This document shows, one piece after another, positions 28,180-37,003 of a stretch of DNA of 64,000 bases. Under the pieces are notes generated by a model. The model saw only the letters and a list, made by a program, of their open reading frames with translations. It did no database searches and had not been told where the DNA came from. The position numbers and the translations under genes were made by a program. Position 1 is the first letter of the stretch. The number at the start of each line of letters is the position of its first letter. This DNA is from Hymenobacter artigasi (lineage in GTDB: Bacteria > Bacteroidota > Bacteroidia > Cytophagales > Hymenobacteraceae), in NCBI RefSeq assembly GCF_012275535.1, contig NZ_JAAVTK010000003.1:248001-312000 (forward strand), given 5' to 3'.

Positions 28180-29376
28180 ATGTACGCCACTCTCCAGCCC
28201 GACCTCACCCAGCAGCTTCAGGAAATCAAAGACGCCGGCCTTTTCAAAAAAGAGCGCATCATTACCTCTCCCCAGGGGGCCGAAATTGAAACCGACGAAG
28301 CTGGCGAAGTGCTGAACTTCTGCGCCAACAACTACCTGGGCCTGAGCTCACACCCCGAAGTCATCAAGGCCGCCAAAGAGGCCATTGATACGCACGGCTA
28401 CGGCATGAGCTCGGTGCGCTTCATCTGCGGCACGCAGGACATTCATAAGGAGCTGGAAGCGAAGCTGGCCGAGTTTCTGGGCACCGAGGACACCATTCTC
28501 TACGCCGCTGCTTTCGATGCCAACGGCGGGGTGTTCGAGCCCTTGTTTAATGAGCAGGACGCCATTATTTCCGATGCCCTGAACCACGCTAGCATCATCG
28601 ACGGGGTGCGGCTGTGCAAGGCCCAGCGCTACCGCTACCTGCACAATGACATGGCCGACCTGGAAAAGCAGCTGCAGGATGCCCAGGCCAAAGGCACGCG
28701 CCACCGCATCATCGTCACCGACGGCTCGTTCAGCATGGACGGCACCATCGCGCAGCTCGACAAAATCTGCGACCTGGCCGACAAATACCAGGCCCTGGTG
28801 ATGGTGGACGAGTGCCACAGCAGCGGCTTCCTGGGCAAAACCGGCCGGGGCACCCACGAAATGCGCGGCGTGATGGGCCGCGTCGACATCATCACCGGCA
28901 CGCTGGGCAAGGCCCTGGGCGGCGCCATGGGCGGCTTCACCTCGGGCCGCAAGGAGATTGTGGACATGCTGCGCCAGCGCAGCCGCCCCTACCTGTTCTC
29001 GAACACGCTGGCCCCGGCCATTGTGGGCGCGTCGCTCCGCGTGCTGGAGCTGCTCACCGAAAGCACTAAGCTGCGCGACCAGCTCGAAGAAAACACCACC
29101 TACTTCCGTGAGAAGATGACCGCCGCCGGCTTCGACATCACGCCCGGCGAGCACCCCATCGTGCCCGTGATGCTGTACGATGCCAAGCTGGCCCAGGAAT
29201 TCGCGGCCAAAATGCTCGACGAAGGCATTTACGTGGTGGGCTTCTACTACCCCGTGGTAGCGCAGGGCAAGGCCCGCATTCGGGTGCAGCTGAGCGCGGC
29301 CCACACCCGCGAGCACCTGGACAAGGCCATTGCTGCCTTCACCAAAGTGGGCAGAGAGCTGGAAGTGCTGAAATAA
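28180..29376 (+). CDS. kbl: Glycine C-acetyltransferase (2-amino-3-ketobutyrate CoA ligase)
   Basis: A 398-aa PLP enzyme of the alpha-oxoamine synthase family. It cleaves 2-amino-3-ketobutyrate with CoA to glycine and acetyl-CoA, the step after threonine dehydrogenase. Signature segments: [72 protein letters not shown] and the PLP-lysine motif [24 protein letters not shown] is also typical. Length is standard. It is downstream of repeat copy D and followed by a one-unit copy of the 45-bp repeat and a terminator. Confidence 0.97.
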   Translation: MYATLQPDLTQQLQEIKDAGLFKKERIITSPQGAEIETDEAGEVLNFCANNYLGLSSHPEVIKAAKEAIDTHGYGMSSVRFICGTQDIHKELEAKLAEFLGTEDTILYAAAFDANGGVFEPLFNEQDAIISDALNHASIIDGVRLCKAQRYRYLHNDMADLEKQLQDAQAKGTRHRIIVTDGSFSMDGTIAQLDKICDLADKYQALVMVDECHSSGFLGKTGRGTHEMRGVMGRVDIITGTLGKALGGAMGGFTSGRKEIVDMLRQRSRPYLFSNTLAPAIVGASLRVLELLTESTKLRDQLEENTTYFREKMTAAGFDITPGEHPIVPVMLYDAKLAQEFAAKMLDEGIYVVGFYYPVVAQGKARIRVQLSAAHTREHLDKAIAAFTKVGRELEVLK

Positions 29377-29387
29377 GCGCGGATACC

Positions 29388-29461
29388 CCGGTCCGACCGC
29401 CCTGGGCGGTCTGACCGGTTGAAGCCCCACCGATTCCGCCCGCACGACAACCGGCCGGACC
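29388..29461. repeat. One-unit relative of the 45-bp tandem element
   Basis: The sequence begins ccggtccgaccgccctgggc, followed by a single diverged unit (ctgaccggttgaag ... cgacaacc) and a reduced right arm (ccggccggacc). It matches the element at 25077-25306 with three units missing. Confidence 0.8.
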
Positions 29462-29476
29462 AAGAATTGCTCACAC

Positions 29477-29513
29477 AAAAAAGTCCCGTCGGCAGCTGCC
29501 GACGGGACTTTTT
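29477..29513. terminator. Bidirectional terminator between kbl and the giant surface protein gene
   Basis: A perfect stem aaaaaagtcccgtcggcag / ctgccgacgggacttttt with no unpaired loop beyond the central bases. It separates two convergent genes. Confidence 0.9.
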
Positions 29514-29533
29514 ACTTACTGCGAGGCGCTAAC

Positions 29534-32500
29534 CTATTCGCGTACCACGCGCTGGGTCAGCACGCCTTCGGTTGTTTTCACCCGGAAGGTGTACACGCCC
29601 GAAGCCAGGTTGGCCAGGTTCAGCGAAGCCGAGCCGGCGGCAATGGTGCTGGTGTGCACCACTTGGCCCAGCGAGTTCAGCACCACCAGCTGCGAGGCCG
29701 TGGCGCGGGGGCCGCGCAGCTCCAGCGTGAGGCTGCCGTTGGGCGTGGGGTTGGGGTACACCAGCAGGTTCACGCCGGTGAGCGACGCCGTTTGCGTACC
29801 GGTCACCGTTACCGAAATCGCGTTGGAAGGAGCTGAAGCGCAACCGGAAGTAGCCGTCACCACCACGGTGTAGCTACCGTTTTGCGAGCCCACCGGGAGC
29901 AGCAGCGTGTTGCTAGTGCCGGGGGCAGCCACGGCCACGCCGTTGCGGAAGAACTGATAGGTAACCCCGGCCAGGGCCGACGTGCTCAGCAGCACCCCGC
30001 CCGCCTGGGGCGTCGAGGTGAGCGTAGGCGTCACCACCCCGAAGTTGATGGTGATGGTGGTGCTGGACGATGAGCCGCTGCACGCGCCCGACGTAGCCAC
30101 CGTGTTGAGGATGGTGTACGTGCCGTCGCTGATAGCGGTGGCCAGGTTGATAGCGCCCGTGGTCGGGTTCACACTCAGGCCCTGGCCCGTGGTCGAGAAC
30201 GTGCCGGCTACCGAGCCGGGGGCCAGCACCGGCAGTACCGGCGTAGTCGAGCCCGTGCAGTACGTGCCGGCGGGGTAGCTGAAGGCCGCGTTCGGCGGCG
30301 TAGCCAGCGTGAGTACCACGCGCCCCGTGGAGGTGCAGGGGGCCGTGGGGCCGGTGGGCGTCAGCGTGAGCGTCACGGTGCCAGCGGTTACGTCGGCTGC
30401 CGAGGGCGTGTAGGTCGCGTTGAGGGTAGTGGCGTTGGGCGAGAACGTGCCCGTGCCGCTGGTGGTGTAGGTAGCGCCCGTAGCCGAGCCGGCAATGGTG
30501 CCGGCCAGCTGGTACGGCGTGCGGCCGCAGCTGGTAGCGGCGGCCACCGGCAGCGAAGCCACCAGGCCCGGCGTCACGTTCACCTGAATCGGGGTACGCG
30601 ATGCCCCCACGCACTCGTTGCCAATCAGCAGGTTGAAGAAGAAGTAGTAGCTGGTGCTGGCACCACCGGCCAGCAAACCGCCCGTAACCGATACCACGCC
30701 ACTAGGCGAAGTGTAGGGGTAGGTATTGCCCGTGAAATCGCGGTACAGCGTGGGCTGCGTGCCCGTAGCCGAGGTAACCAACCGGTAGGTACCGGCGGCT
30801 GGCACAGCCAGATTCAGCTGCAGTACGGTAGGCATCAGGGCGGTGGTGCTGCCCGCCGCCAGTGCAAACGGACCAGCCGTGGAAACCAGGGCGCCGGCGT
30901 TGTCGCGCAGCTCCACAGTTAGCGAACCGGCGGTGGCAGTGGCATTGTATACCGTAGCTGCCTGAATGGAGGTGGGGCCGGTGGCCGTGAACACGATGCC
31001 GGTGTTGGTACCGCTGTAGCCGCCATCGGTCTGGATGGAAGCCGGCTTGCCGCCTCTTTCGGTGCCGCCCGCAAAGGCTTCGGCGTAGTAGGTCGTGTTA
31101 GCCGTGAGGGCCGGCGTGACGAAGGGGTTGCCGGTGCCGATGGCCGTGCCGCCGGTGGCCGTGGTGTAGTAGCGCACCGAAACACCCGTGGGCACGGTGG
31201 CCGACAGCGTAGCCGTGCCGCCCGCGCAGGTGCTGAGCGGCGTGGGAGCCGCCGAAATCACGGGGTTGTTCACCGTAATGGCGGCCACGTTGCTGTAGGT
31301 CGTGTTGGTGTTGCAGGTGTTGCGCACGCGGTAGTAGGTGGTGCTGCTGAGCACCGGCGTGATGTACGTGGCCGCAGTAGCGCCGGCAATATCCGTGAAG
31401 GTGCCGGTGGCGCTGGTGCTGCTCTGGTACTGGATGCTGCCGTTGGATGCGCCGGCCAGGGCCAGCGAAGCGGTGCCGCTTACGCAGATATTGAAGATTG
31501 CGGGGGACAGCACGCCGGCCACCGGAGCCACTACCGTGCGGGTAACGGCAGGCGTCAGCACGTTGTTGGCGGTGTTGGCATCGCCCACCACGGTGGCCGT
31601 CACGGAAAACGCGTAAGCGCCCAGCGTGGTCATGTTCAGCGTGCCGGTGAGGGTCACGTTCAGGGTAGCGCCGCTGGCCAGGGTGCCCGTGCTCACCGTG
31701 CCGGGGAAGGTTTGGGTAGTGCCGCCGGGCAGCGTTACCACTACCGCAAGGGTAGCCGGAGTGGTGGCGAAGTTGAGGGCCGAAGTGCCCGCGTTACGAA
31801 TCTGCACAATCACGGCCTCGGCCGCGCTGTAGCAGCTCGTGCCCATGGCCGGGCCCAACAGGGCTACCGGGGCCACATCCACTGCCACCGGCGTAAACTC
31901 ATAAGCACCCAGGTCAGGGGCCGCGCCCCGCACCGCACCCGTAATGTCGTCGGTTACGCGGGCAAGCGGCGTGCCGGCGTTGTTGAGCAGCACGTTGCTG
32001 GGCAGCAGGTTGCCGGTGCCGGCCCCCACAAATACCGGGTCGGCTGACACGCTGTTCTGGTCGAACGCGTTGCTGTTGGCGGCCTGCAGGTTGGCCAGCG
32101 TCACCAGGGCAGTGCTGAAGTAGCCCACGTTGCCGTTGGGCACGTAAATGTCGTTGTAGTTGCTGGTGGTGGGCGCCGTGGAGTAGTACAGGCCGTACTT
32201 GGTGCCCGTGCTGGGCCGCGTGATGCTCACCACGTTGTTGCGGATATCGGCGCTGGCCCCGGAGTTGTAGATGCCGTAGGTAGTGTTGGTCGTGGTCGAC
32301 TGGTCGTCCGCGTTGATGCTGTTGTTGTAGATGCGGCTGAATGCAGCGCCCGAGTTGTAGATGAGGTACTGCGTACCCGCGCCGTTGATGTTATACAGCA
32401 CGTTATTCACCACGTCGTTGGTGGTAGTAGCCGTGGCGCCGGTGCTGGTAGCCAGGTAAATGCCGTACAGCGCGCTGGTCGAAGTCGGGTTGCCCGTGAA

Positions 32501-33934
32501 CGGGTCGTGCAGGCGGTTCTTCTCAATGGTGAGGCTGCGCGACGAGGCGAAATTATAGATGCCATAAAACGAGCTGACCGCCGTGCGCAGCGGCCGGCTC
32601 ACATCGTTGCCGATGAACTGGGCCCCGTCCTGATATCCCGAGTAAATCCCGTAGGTATAGAAGTCGCGCACGTTGTTGTTGCGCACAACGTTGCCCGTGT
32701 TCAGCGAAGTGGTGCTGTTGCCATACAGCGTGATGCCGTAGTAGCCGCCGTTCACGGTGTTGCCCTCAATGGTGAGGTTGTTGGCCGAGTTGCCGCTGGT
32801 GGTGGCGCTGGTAGTCGAGCCGCTCACCACGATGCCCGCAAAGTTGGTCGACGTGGTGGCGATGTCCGCGTTGATGGTGTTGTTGGTGATGCGGTCGTTG
32901 TCGGCCGCGCTGGTCAGCAGCACGCCGTAGCCGTAGGTGCCGCTGGTGCCGCTGCCGCCGGTGGCATCAATGTTCAGGTTGTTGATGGTGGTGTAGTCGG
33001 TGCCATTGAGCAGTACCACCGCGCGCTGCGTGCTGTTGGTCGAAGCATACCGGATGGTGCGCCCGCCGCCGTTCACCACAATGGTGTTGGTGGCGCTGGT
33101 GCCCGCTACTTCGCCCAGCACAAACTGCTCGGTGTAGGGGCCGCCCGTCACCGTGAGGGTCACCGGACCGCTGATGCCGTCCTGGTTCAGGCGGCTGGCC
33201 GCATCGGTGAAGCTGGTGAAGTTGGTGCCCGCCGTGGGCAGCGCGCTGTTGATGGTGAAGGCCCCGCTGATGGGGTTGGCCGTCTGGCTGGTCACCGTCA
33301 CGTTGTCAATCGTAGCCGGCGGCTGCGCGCCCAGCGAACCATCGTTGCGCCAGGTAAAAATCAGGCGCTGGGTGCTGCCGCTGAAATTGCCCGGCAGCTG
33401 GAGCGTGGTCCGTCCGAAGGTGGTTTGCAGGTTGATTTGGGCCAGCACAGTCACGCCGGCCGGAAGGGTGCCCGCCACCGGGGTAAACGTGGTGGGTGCC
33501 ACCTGCACCAGCAGGTAGTCGTAGGTGCTTTCGCCGGCCGCTTTCCAGTCGAAGCCGAGCTGAATATTGCCCTGGCCGGCGGCCACGGTCACATCGCGGT
33601 ACATGTGCGAAACCGCAGCACTGGTAATGGTATACGCATTGCTCACCCCACCATCGTTGGTGATGTATGCCGATTTGGTGCCGGCAGTAGTGGGGCCGTT
33701 GCCGCCCACCGTGCCCACAAACCACTGGTTGATGTTGGTAGCGGCACCGTTGACGAGCGTGAAGCTATTGGTAGCGCCTTCAAAGTCCTCATTGAAGACG
33801 GTGGTGGTTTGGGCTTGTGCCCCTAAGCCACCCAGCAGCAGGAATCCGGCACCAAACAGGCGCGTGAGCCGCTTCGGCGATGACAGGGCACGGAGCAGCA
33901 GGCCCTGCTGCTCGCGGAGTATTTTTTTGTGCAT
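29534..33934 (-). CDS. Giant type IX-secreted beta-helix surface protein
   Basis: A 1466-aa secreted protein starting at ATG 33934 (MHKKILREQQ); a signal peptide ends near AQAQ at about residue 43. Next comes a jelly-roll choice-of-anchor-J-like domain (TVFNEDFEGATNSFTLV to about residue 220). A right-handed beta-helix follows (about 230-690) with many strands such as NRLHDPFTGN and YGIYNSGASADIRNNVVSI. Then a CARDB-like region (DVAPVALLGPAMGTSCYS onward) and several Ig-like/SprB-like segments rich in Thr/Gly. The end is a type A sorting domain (LLVYPNPTPNGSLTLELRGP, with GVYTFRVKTTEG). It likely acts as a surface or secreted adhesin or polysaccharide-binding protein; no catalytic motif is seen. 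Confidence 0.87.
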   Translation of the reverse strand: MHKKILREQQGLLLRALSSPKRLTRLFGAGFLLLGGLGAQAQTTTVFNEDFEGATNSFTLVNGAATNINQWFVGTVGGNGPTTAGTKSAYITNDGGVSNAYTITSAAVSHMYRDVTVAAGQGNIQLGFDWKAAGESTYDYLLVQVAPTTFTPVAGTLPAGVTVLAQINLQTTFGRTTLQLPGNFSGSTQRLIFTWRNDGSLGAQPPATIDNVTVTSQTANPISGAFTINSALPTAGTNFTSFTDAASRLNQDGISGPVTLTVTGGPYTEQFVLGEVAGTSATNTIVVNGGGRTIRYASTNSTQRAVVLLNGTDYTTINNLNIDATGGSGTSGTYGYGVLLTSAADNDRITNNTINADIATTSTNFAGIVVSGSTTSATTSGNSANNLTIEGNTVNGGYYGITLYGNSTTSLNTGNVVRNNNVRDFYTYGIYSGYQDGAQFIGNDVSRPLRTAVSSFYGIYNFASSRSLTIEKNRLHDPFTGNPTSTSALYGIYLATSTGATATTTNDVVNNVLYNINGAGTQYLIYNSGAAFSRIYNNSINADDQSTTTNTTYGIYNSGASADIRNNVVSITRPSTGTKYGLYYSTAPTTSNYNDIYVPNGNVGYFSTALVTLANLQAANSNAFDQNSVSADPVFVGAGTGNLLPSNVLLNNAGTPLARVTDDITGAVRGAAPDLGAYEFTPVAVDVAPVALLGPAMGTSCYSAAEAVIVQIRNAGTSALNFATTPATLAVVVTLPGGTTQTFPGTVSTGTLASGATLNVTLTGTLNMTTLGAYAFSVTATVVGDANTANNVLTPAVTRTVVAPVAGVLSPAIFNICVSGTASLALAGASNGSIQYQSSTSATGTFTDIAGATAATYITPVLSSTTYYRVRNTCNTNTTYSNVAAITVNNPVISAAPTPLSTCAGGTATLSATVPTGVSVRYYTTATGGTAIGTGNPFVTPALTANTTYYAEAFAGGTERGGKPASIQTDGGYSGTNTGIVFTATGPTSIQAATVYNATATAGSLTVELRDNAGALVSTAGPFALAAGSTTALMPTVLQLNLAVPAAGTYRLVTSATGTQPTLYRDFTGNTYPYTSPSGVVSVTGGLLAGGASTSYYFFFNLLIGNECVGASRTPIQVNVTPGLVASLPVAAATSCGRTPYQLAGTIAGSATGATYTTSGTGTFSPNATTLNATYTPSAADVTAGTVTLTLTPTGPTAPCTSTGRVVLTLATPPNAAFSYPAGTYCTGSTTPVLPVLAPGSVAGTFSTTGQGLSVNPTTGAINLATAISDGTYTILNTVATSGACSGSSSSTTITINFGVVTPTLTSTPQAGGVLLSTSALAGVTYQFFRNGVAVAAPGTSNTLLLPVGSQNGSYTVVVTATSGCASAPSNAISVTVTGTQTASLTGVNLLVYPNPTPNGSLTLELRGPRATASQLVVLNSLGQVVHTSTIAAGSASLNLANLASGVYTFRVKTTEGVLTQRVVRE

Positions 33935-34278
33935 AAGACAAAAGAGTAAAGTGAATGAATACGGTGGTGAAAAAAGGGGATGAATGAAAAAGTAACCGGG
34001 TGGTAGCGCAACAAACCGAGCCCGTGCCGGCCCTGGCTGGCAGCCGCATTTGGCTGACAAAGGCGATGGGTGAATCGCACCAAACTGCAACTACCTGAAA
34101 GGCACAGCACAGAACGCTCCTAGAAAAGTAAAAAACAAAAACTCAGAAACCTAATCAGTCCCCACCCGCTGCCATCGCCATCACCTGCCAAATCACAACC
34201 CAAATATCTGACTATCAAATATCTGATATCAGGCAAATGAATTACAATGTTCCGCCTCACCCGTTGTTGCCGAAGGGG
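33935..34278. other. 344-bp spacer upstream of the giant surface protein gene
   Basis: This AT-richer spacer separates two leftward genes (cdaA ends at its right side). It holds a direct repeat caaatatctga at 34201-34211 and 34216-34226, followed by the palindrome ctgatatcag (34223-34232). Read on the minus strand each repeat gives GATATTTG, one base off the -7 consensus. It is a candidate promoter/operator; no small gene is evident. Confidence 0.45.
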
Positions 34279-35115
34279 TTAGCGGGCGGCGGCTTCGGTT
34301 TTGCGCGCAGCACCGGTCGCATTGCCGGTGGGCACCAGTAGCCACTCGGTCAGGCGGGCACGCAGCTCGCTGGTACCCAGGTTGCGGTGCACCTCGCCGT
34401 GGCGCACGAGGCTCATGGCCCCGGTTTCCTCGCTCACCACCAGCACCACGGCATCGGTGATTTCGCTCAGGCCGATGGCGGCGCGGTGGCGCAGGCCGAG
34501 CGAGGCGGGCACGTCGGGGTTTTCGCTCACCGGCAGAATGCAGCGGGCGGCCCGTAGCCGGCCGTTGGTCACAATCACGGCCCCGTCGTGCAGGGGCGAG
34601 GTTTTATTGAAGATGGAGAGCAGCAGGCGCTTGCTGATTTCGGCATCGAGCCGGTCGCCGGATTCGGCAAAGGGCGTGAGGTCGGAGGCCTGGGTGAAGC
34701 AGATGAGCGCGCCGGTGAACTTGTTCGACAGGCTTTTGGCGGCTTCCACGAAGGGGCCCACGGCCAGCGGGGTCGCTTCGGCTGGGCGGCCCCAGCTCCA
34801 GCCGCGCACCCGCTCCAGGGCCGTGGCCTTGCCCACGCTCAGCAAAAATCGCCGGATTTCCTGCTGAAACAGGATGATGCTGGCCAGCACGCCCACGCTC
34901 ATAAACTGCCCCAGAATTTTGGTCAGCAGCTCCATGCCCGTGGCCTTCACCACCAGGTACAGCAGGTAAAACGACACCAGGCCCAGCGCCACGTTCAGGG
35001 CCACCGAGCCGCGCAGCAGCTTATAGAGCTGGTACAGCAGCACCGTCACCAGCAACACGTCGGCCGCGTCAATCCAGCCGAAATGCAGGAAATTGATGGG
35101 GAATGGGCCGGTCAT
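34279..35115 (-). CDS. cdaA: Diadenylate cyclase CdaA
   Basis: A 278-aa membrane enzyme that condenses two ATP into c-di-AMP. Three hydrophobic segments occupy residues 10-85 (start MTGPFPINFLHFGWID at 35115). A short coiled coil (LFQQEIRRFLLSVGK) leads to the DAC domain with both catalytic signatures: LHDGAVIV (DGA) and GLRHRAAIGLSE (RHR). NKTSPLHDG is also canonical. c-di-AMP controls potassium and cell-wall homeostasis in other bacteria. The gene follows folP on the same strand, a neighbourhood common in Bacteroidota, with repeat copy E between them. Confidence 0.95.
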   Translation of the reverse strand: MTGPFPINFLHFGWIDAADVLLVTVLLYQLYKLLRGSVALNVALGLVSFYLLYLVVKATGMELLTKILGQFMSVGVLASIILFQQEIRRFLLSVGKATALERVRGWSWGRPAEATPLAVGPFVEAAKSLSNKFTGALICFTQASDLTPFAESGDRLDAEISKRLLLSIFNKTSPLHDGAVIVTNGRLRAARCILPVSENPDVPASLGLRHRAAIGLSEITDAVVLVVSEETGAMSLVRHGEVHRNLGTSELRARLTEWLLVPTGNATGAARKTEAAAR

Positions 35116-35154
35116 GGCGGGGGAGAAAAAAAGGAGGGCCTTAGATGAAGCATT

Positions 35155-35273
35155 CGTCATCCTCATCGGGCGTCCGCGTGCCAAGGACCTTGGCCGCGCC
35201 CAACAAGTTGCAGCAACCCGCCGCTGGAGGCTATTCAGCGGTGCTAAGGTCCTTCGCGCTGCTCAGGATGACA
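35155..35273. repeat. Palindromic intergenic element, copy E (diverged)
   Basis: A 119-bp diverged member: right arm ctaaggtccttcgcgctgct then caggatgaca is well kept, left arm cgtcatcct ... ccaaggacctt has several changes. The loop keeps ctattcagcgg. It lies between folP and cdaA. Confidence 0.72.
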
Positions 35274-35295
35274 TACGCCCTTCAAATTACGGCCT

Positions 35296-36177
35296 TTATT
35301 CCGCCATCGGAAAGGTATTGGCAAATAATTGTATAGTTTGGTGGGCTTCGGCCACATCATGCGCCCGCAACAGCTTAACCCCGCCCTGCAGGGCCACCAT
35401 GTGCAGCGCCGTGGTGCCGTTGAGGGCGGTTTCGGGGCCAAGGCCGAGGGGGCCGTACACCATTTTCTTGCGCGAGAGGGCAGCCAGCACGGGCAGGCCC
35501 AGCGCCTGCAGCTCGGGCAGGCGGCGCAGCAGCTCGTGGCTTTGGGCAGCGGTTTTGGCAAAGCCGAAGCCGGGGTCGAGCAGCACATCGGTCACGCCGA
35601 GGGTGCGCAGGGCGGCCAGGCCGTCGCGGAAATAGCGCAGCAGCGTGAGCACCAGGTCGTCTTCGTAGTGCGTGAGCTTGCTCATGGTTTGGGGAGTGCC
35701 GCGCAGGTGCATCAGCACGTAGGGCACGCGCAGGCGGCCCACGGTGGCAAACATATCGGCATCGAGGGTGCCGCCGCCCACGTCGTTCACCAGGTCGGCC
35801 CCGGCCTGCACGGCGGCTTCGGCCACGCCGGCCCGGAAGGTATCGGCGGAGAGAAAGGCCTGCGGAAATTCTTTGCGCACCGCTGCCACGGCGGGCAGCA
35901 GGCGGCGGGTTTCTTCGGCTTCAGAAATATCATCGGCTCCCGGACGGGTGCTGTAAGCGCCCAAATCGAGCACGGCGGCCCCGGCCCGGAGCATGGCTTC
36001 GGCGCGCAGGAGCAGGTCTTTTTCGGAGGCCACGCGGCTGCCGGCGAAAAAGGAATCGGGCGTGAGGTTGAGGATGCCCATCACCTGCGGCCGGCGCAAA
36101 TCGAGCAGGCGGCCGTGGGGGCTTCGTAGTGAATTGGTGAATTGGTGAATTGGTGAGTTGGCTACGGTTGGCGACAT
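35296..36177 (-). CDS. folP: Dihydropteroate synthase FolP
   Basis: A 293-aa TIM-barrel enzyme of folate synthesis that couples pterin pyrophosphate with p-aminobenzoate; it is the sulfonamide target. Signatures: VMGILNLTPDSFFAGSR, VLDLGAYSTRPGADDISEAE (usual GGxSTRPG region, here with Ala-Tyr), SADTFRAGVAEAA, LVNDVGGG, YVLMHLRGTPQTM and DPGFGFAKT. The start is uncertain: ATG 36177 is used, but the first codons include the product of a gaattggt repeat, so true translation may start closer to RLLDLRRPQV. It leads the folP-cdaA pair. Confidence 0.94.
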   Translation of the reverse strand: MSPTVANSPIHQFTNSLRSPHGRLLDLRRPQVMGILNLTPDSFFAGSRVASEKDLLLRAEAMLRAGAAVLDLGAYSTRPGADDISEAEETRRLLPAVAAVRKEFPQAFLSADTFRAGVAEAAVQAGADLVNDVGGGTLDADMFATVGRLRVPYVLMHLRGTPQTMSKLTHYEDDLVLTLLRYFRDGLAALRTLGVTDVLLDPGFGFAKTAAQSHELLRRLPELQALGLPVLAALSRKKMVYGPLGLGPETALNGTTALHMVALQGGVKLLRAHDVAEAHQTIQLFANTFPMAE

Positions 36178-36282
36178 GGAACGACAGCGCGAGGTGGCGA
36201 AAGCGCCAATATCCATCTAATGCCCCGAACTTGCGGCGTGAGACGAGATTCCAAACTCACCAGTTCACCACCTCACCAGCTC
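36131..36282. repeat. Imperfect inverted repeat framing the folP/DUF1599 promoter region
   Basis: The left arm (36131-36161) is three copies of gaattggt and the right arm (36251-36282) reads ccaaactcaccagttcacca and onward, the approximate reverse complement. The left arm lies within the 5' end of folP as annotated; the right arm ends 4 nt before the DUF1599 start. Confidence 0.7.
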
Positions 36283-36286
36283 ACCC

Positions 36287-36823
36287 TTGACCACTCCCGA
36301 ACACTACGACCTGCTGCTGGCCCGCTGCCGCACCCTGTTTCTGGCCAAAACCCACGACTACGGCACGGCGTGGCGCATTCTGCGCCTGCCCTCGGTTACG
36401 GACCAGATTTTTATCAAGGCCAACCGCATCCGGACCATTCAGGAAACCGGCGTGCAGCTCGTGGCCGATGATGTGAACGAGGAGTTTGTGGCCATCATCA
36501 ACTACTGCCTCATTGCCCTGATGCAGCTGCACCTGCCCAAAGACACGCCGCTGGACATGGCCCCCGACGCCGTGGCCCTCGCCTACGACCACGAAGCCGC
36601 CGAAAACCGCCGCCTGCTGCTGGCCAAAAACCATGACTACGGCGAAGCCTGGCGGCAAATGCGCGTAGCCAGCATCACCGACCTCATTCTGATGAAGCTG
36701 CACCGCGTGAAGCAGCTCGAAGACATTGGCGGCGCAGCCCTGGTGAGCGAGAGCGTGGAAGGCAGCTACCGCGATATGTTGAACTACGCCGTGTTTGCGC
36801 TGATTCTGGAGGGCGAGGCGTAG
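36287..36823 (+). CDS. DUF1599 domain-containing protein
   Basis: A 178-aa soluble protein made of two copies of the same domain: CRTLFLAKTHDYGTAWRIL with SVTDQIFIKANRIRTIQETG, then RRLLLAKNHDYGEAWRQM with SITDLILMKLHRVKQLEDIG. The repeats show internal duplication. The start is TTG 36287, the only good in-frame candidate; it abuts a run of tcacca repeats. Function is unknown; the His-Asp-Tyr pattern and size recall nucleotide pyrophosphohydrolase-like helical bundles, which is speculation. It is divergent from folP and precedes the DoxX-like gene, an order seen in many Bacteroidota. Confidence 0.88.
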   Translation: MTTPEHYDLLLARCRTLFLAKTHDYGTAWRILRLPSVTDQIFIKANRIRTIQETGVQLVADDVNEEFVAIINYCLIALMQLHLPKDTPLDMAPDAVALAYDHEAAENRRLLLAKNHDYGEAWRQMRVASITDLILMKLHRVKQLEDIGGAALVSESVEGSYRDMLNYAVFALILEGEA

Positions 36824-36840
36824 CGTTTGTCATCCGTCGG

Positions 36841-36942
36841 CTGTCATCCTGAGCTTGCGAAGGACCTTATCGCGCTCGCCTGAGTTGGATTATTACAAAT
36901 TATTCAGCCGTGATAAGGTCCTTCGCAAGCTCAGGATGACAG
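36841..36942. repeat. Palindromic intergenic element, copy F
   Basis: A 102-bp element with arms as in copies A and B (ctgtcatcctgagcttgcga) and loop gcctgagttggattattaca and onward. It sits between the DUF1599 gene and the DoxX-like gene, 47 nt before a -7 box. Confidence 0.9.
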
Positions 36943-36989
36943 GTCCACACAATAACCCCACGCCCCGCCCCTGCGTTTCGCCCCCGGCT

Positions 36990-36997
36990 TACCTTTG
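36990..36997 (+). promoter_or_regulatory. -7 element for the DoxX-like gene
   Basis: TACCTTTG fits TAnnTTTG and ends 6 nt before ATG 37004, implying no or a very short leader. Confidence 0.7.
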
Positions 36998-37003
36998 CTC
37001 CCT

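Noticed and set aside
32507..33826. Plus-strand 439-codon frame opposite the giant surface protein
   Set aside because: Antisense shadow of a type IX-secreted protein with clear signal and sorting domains.
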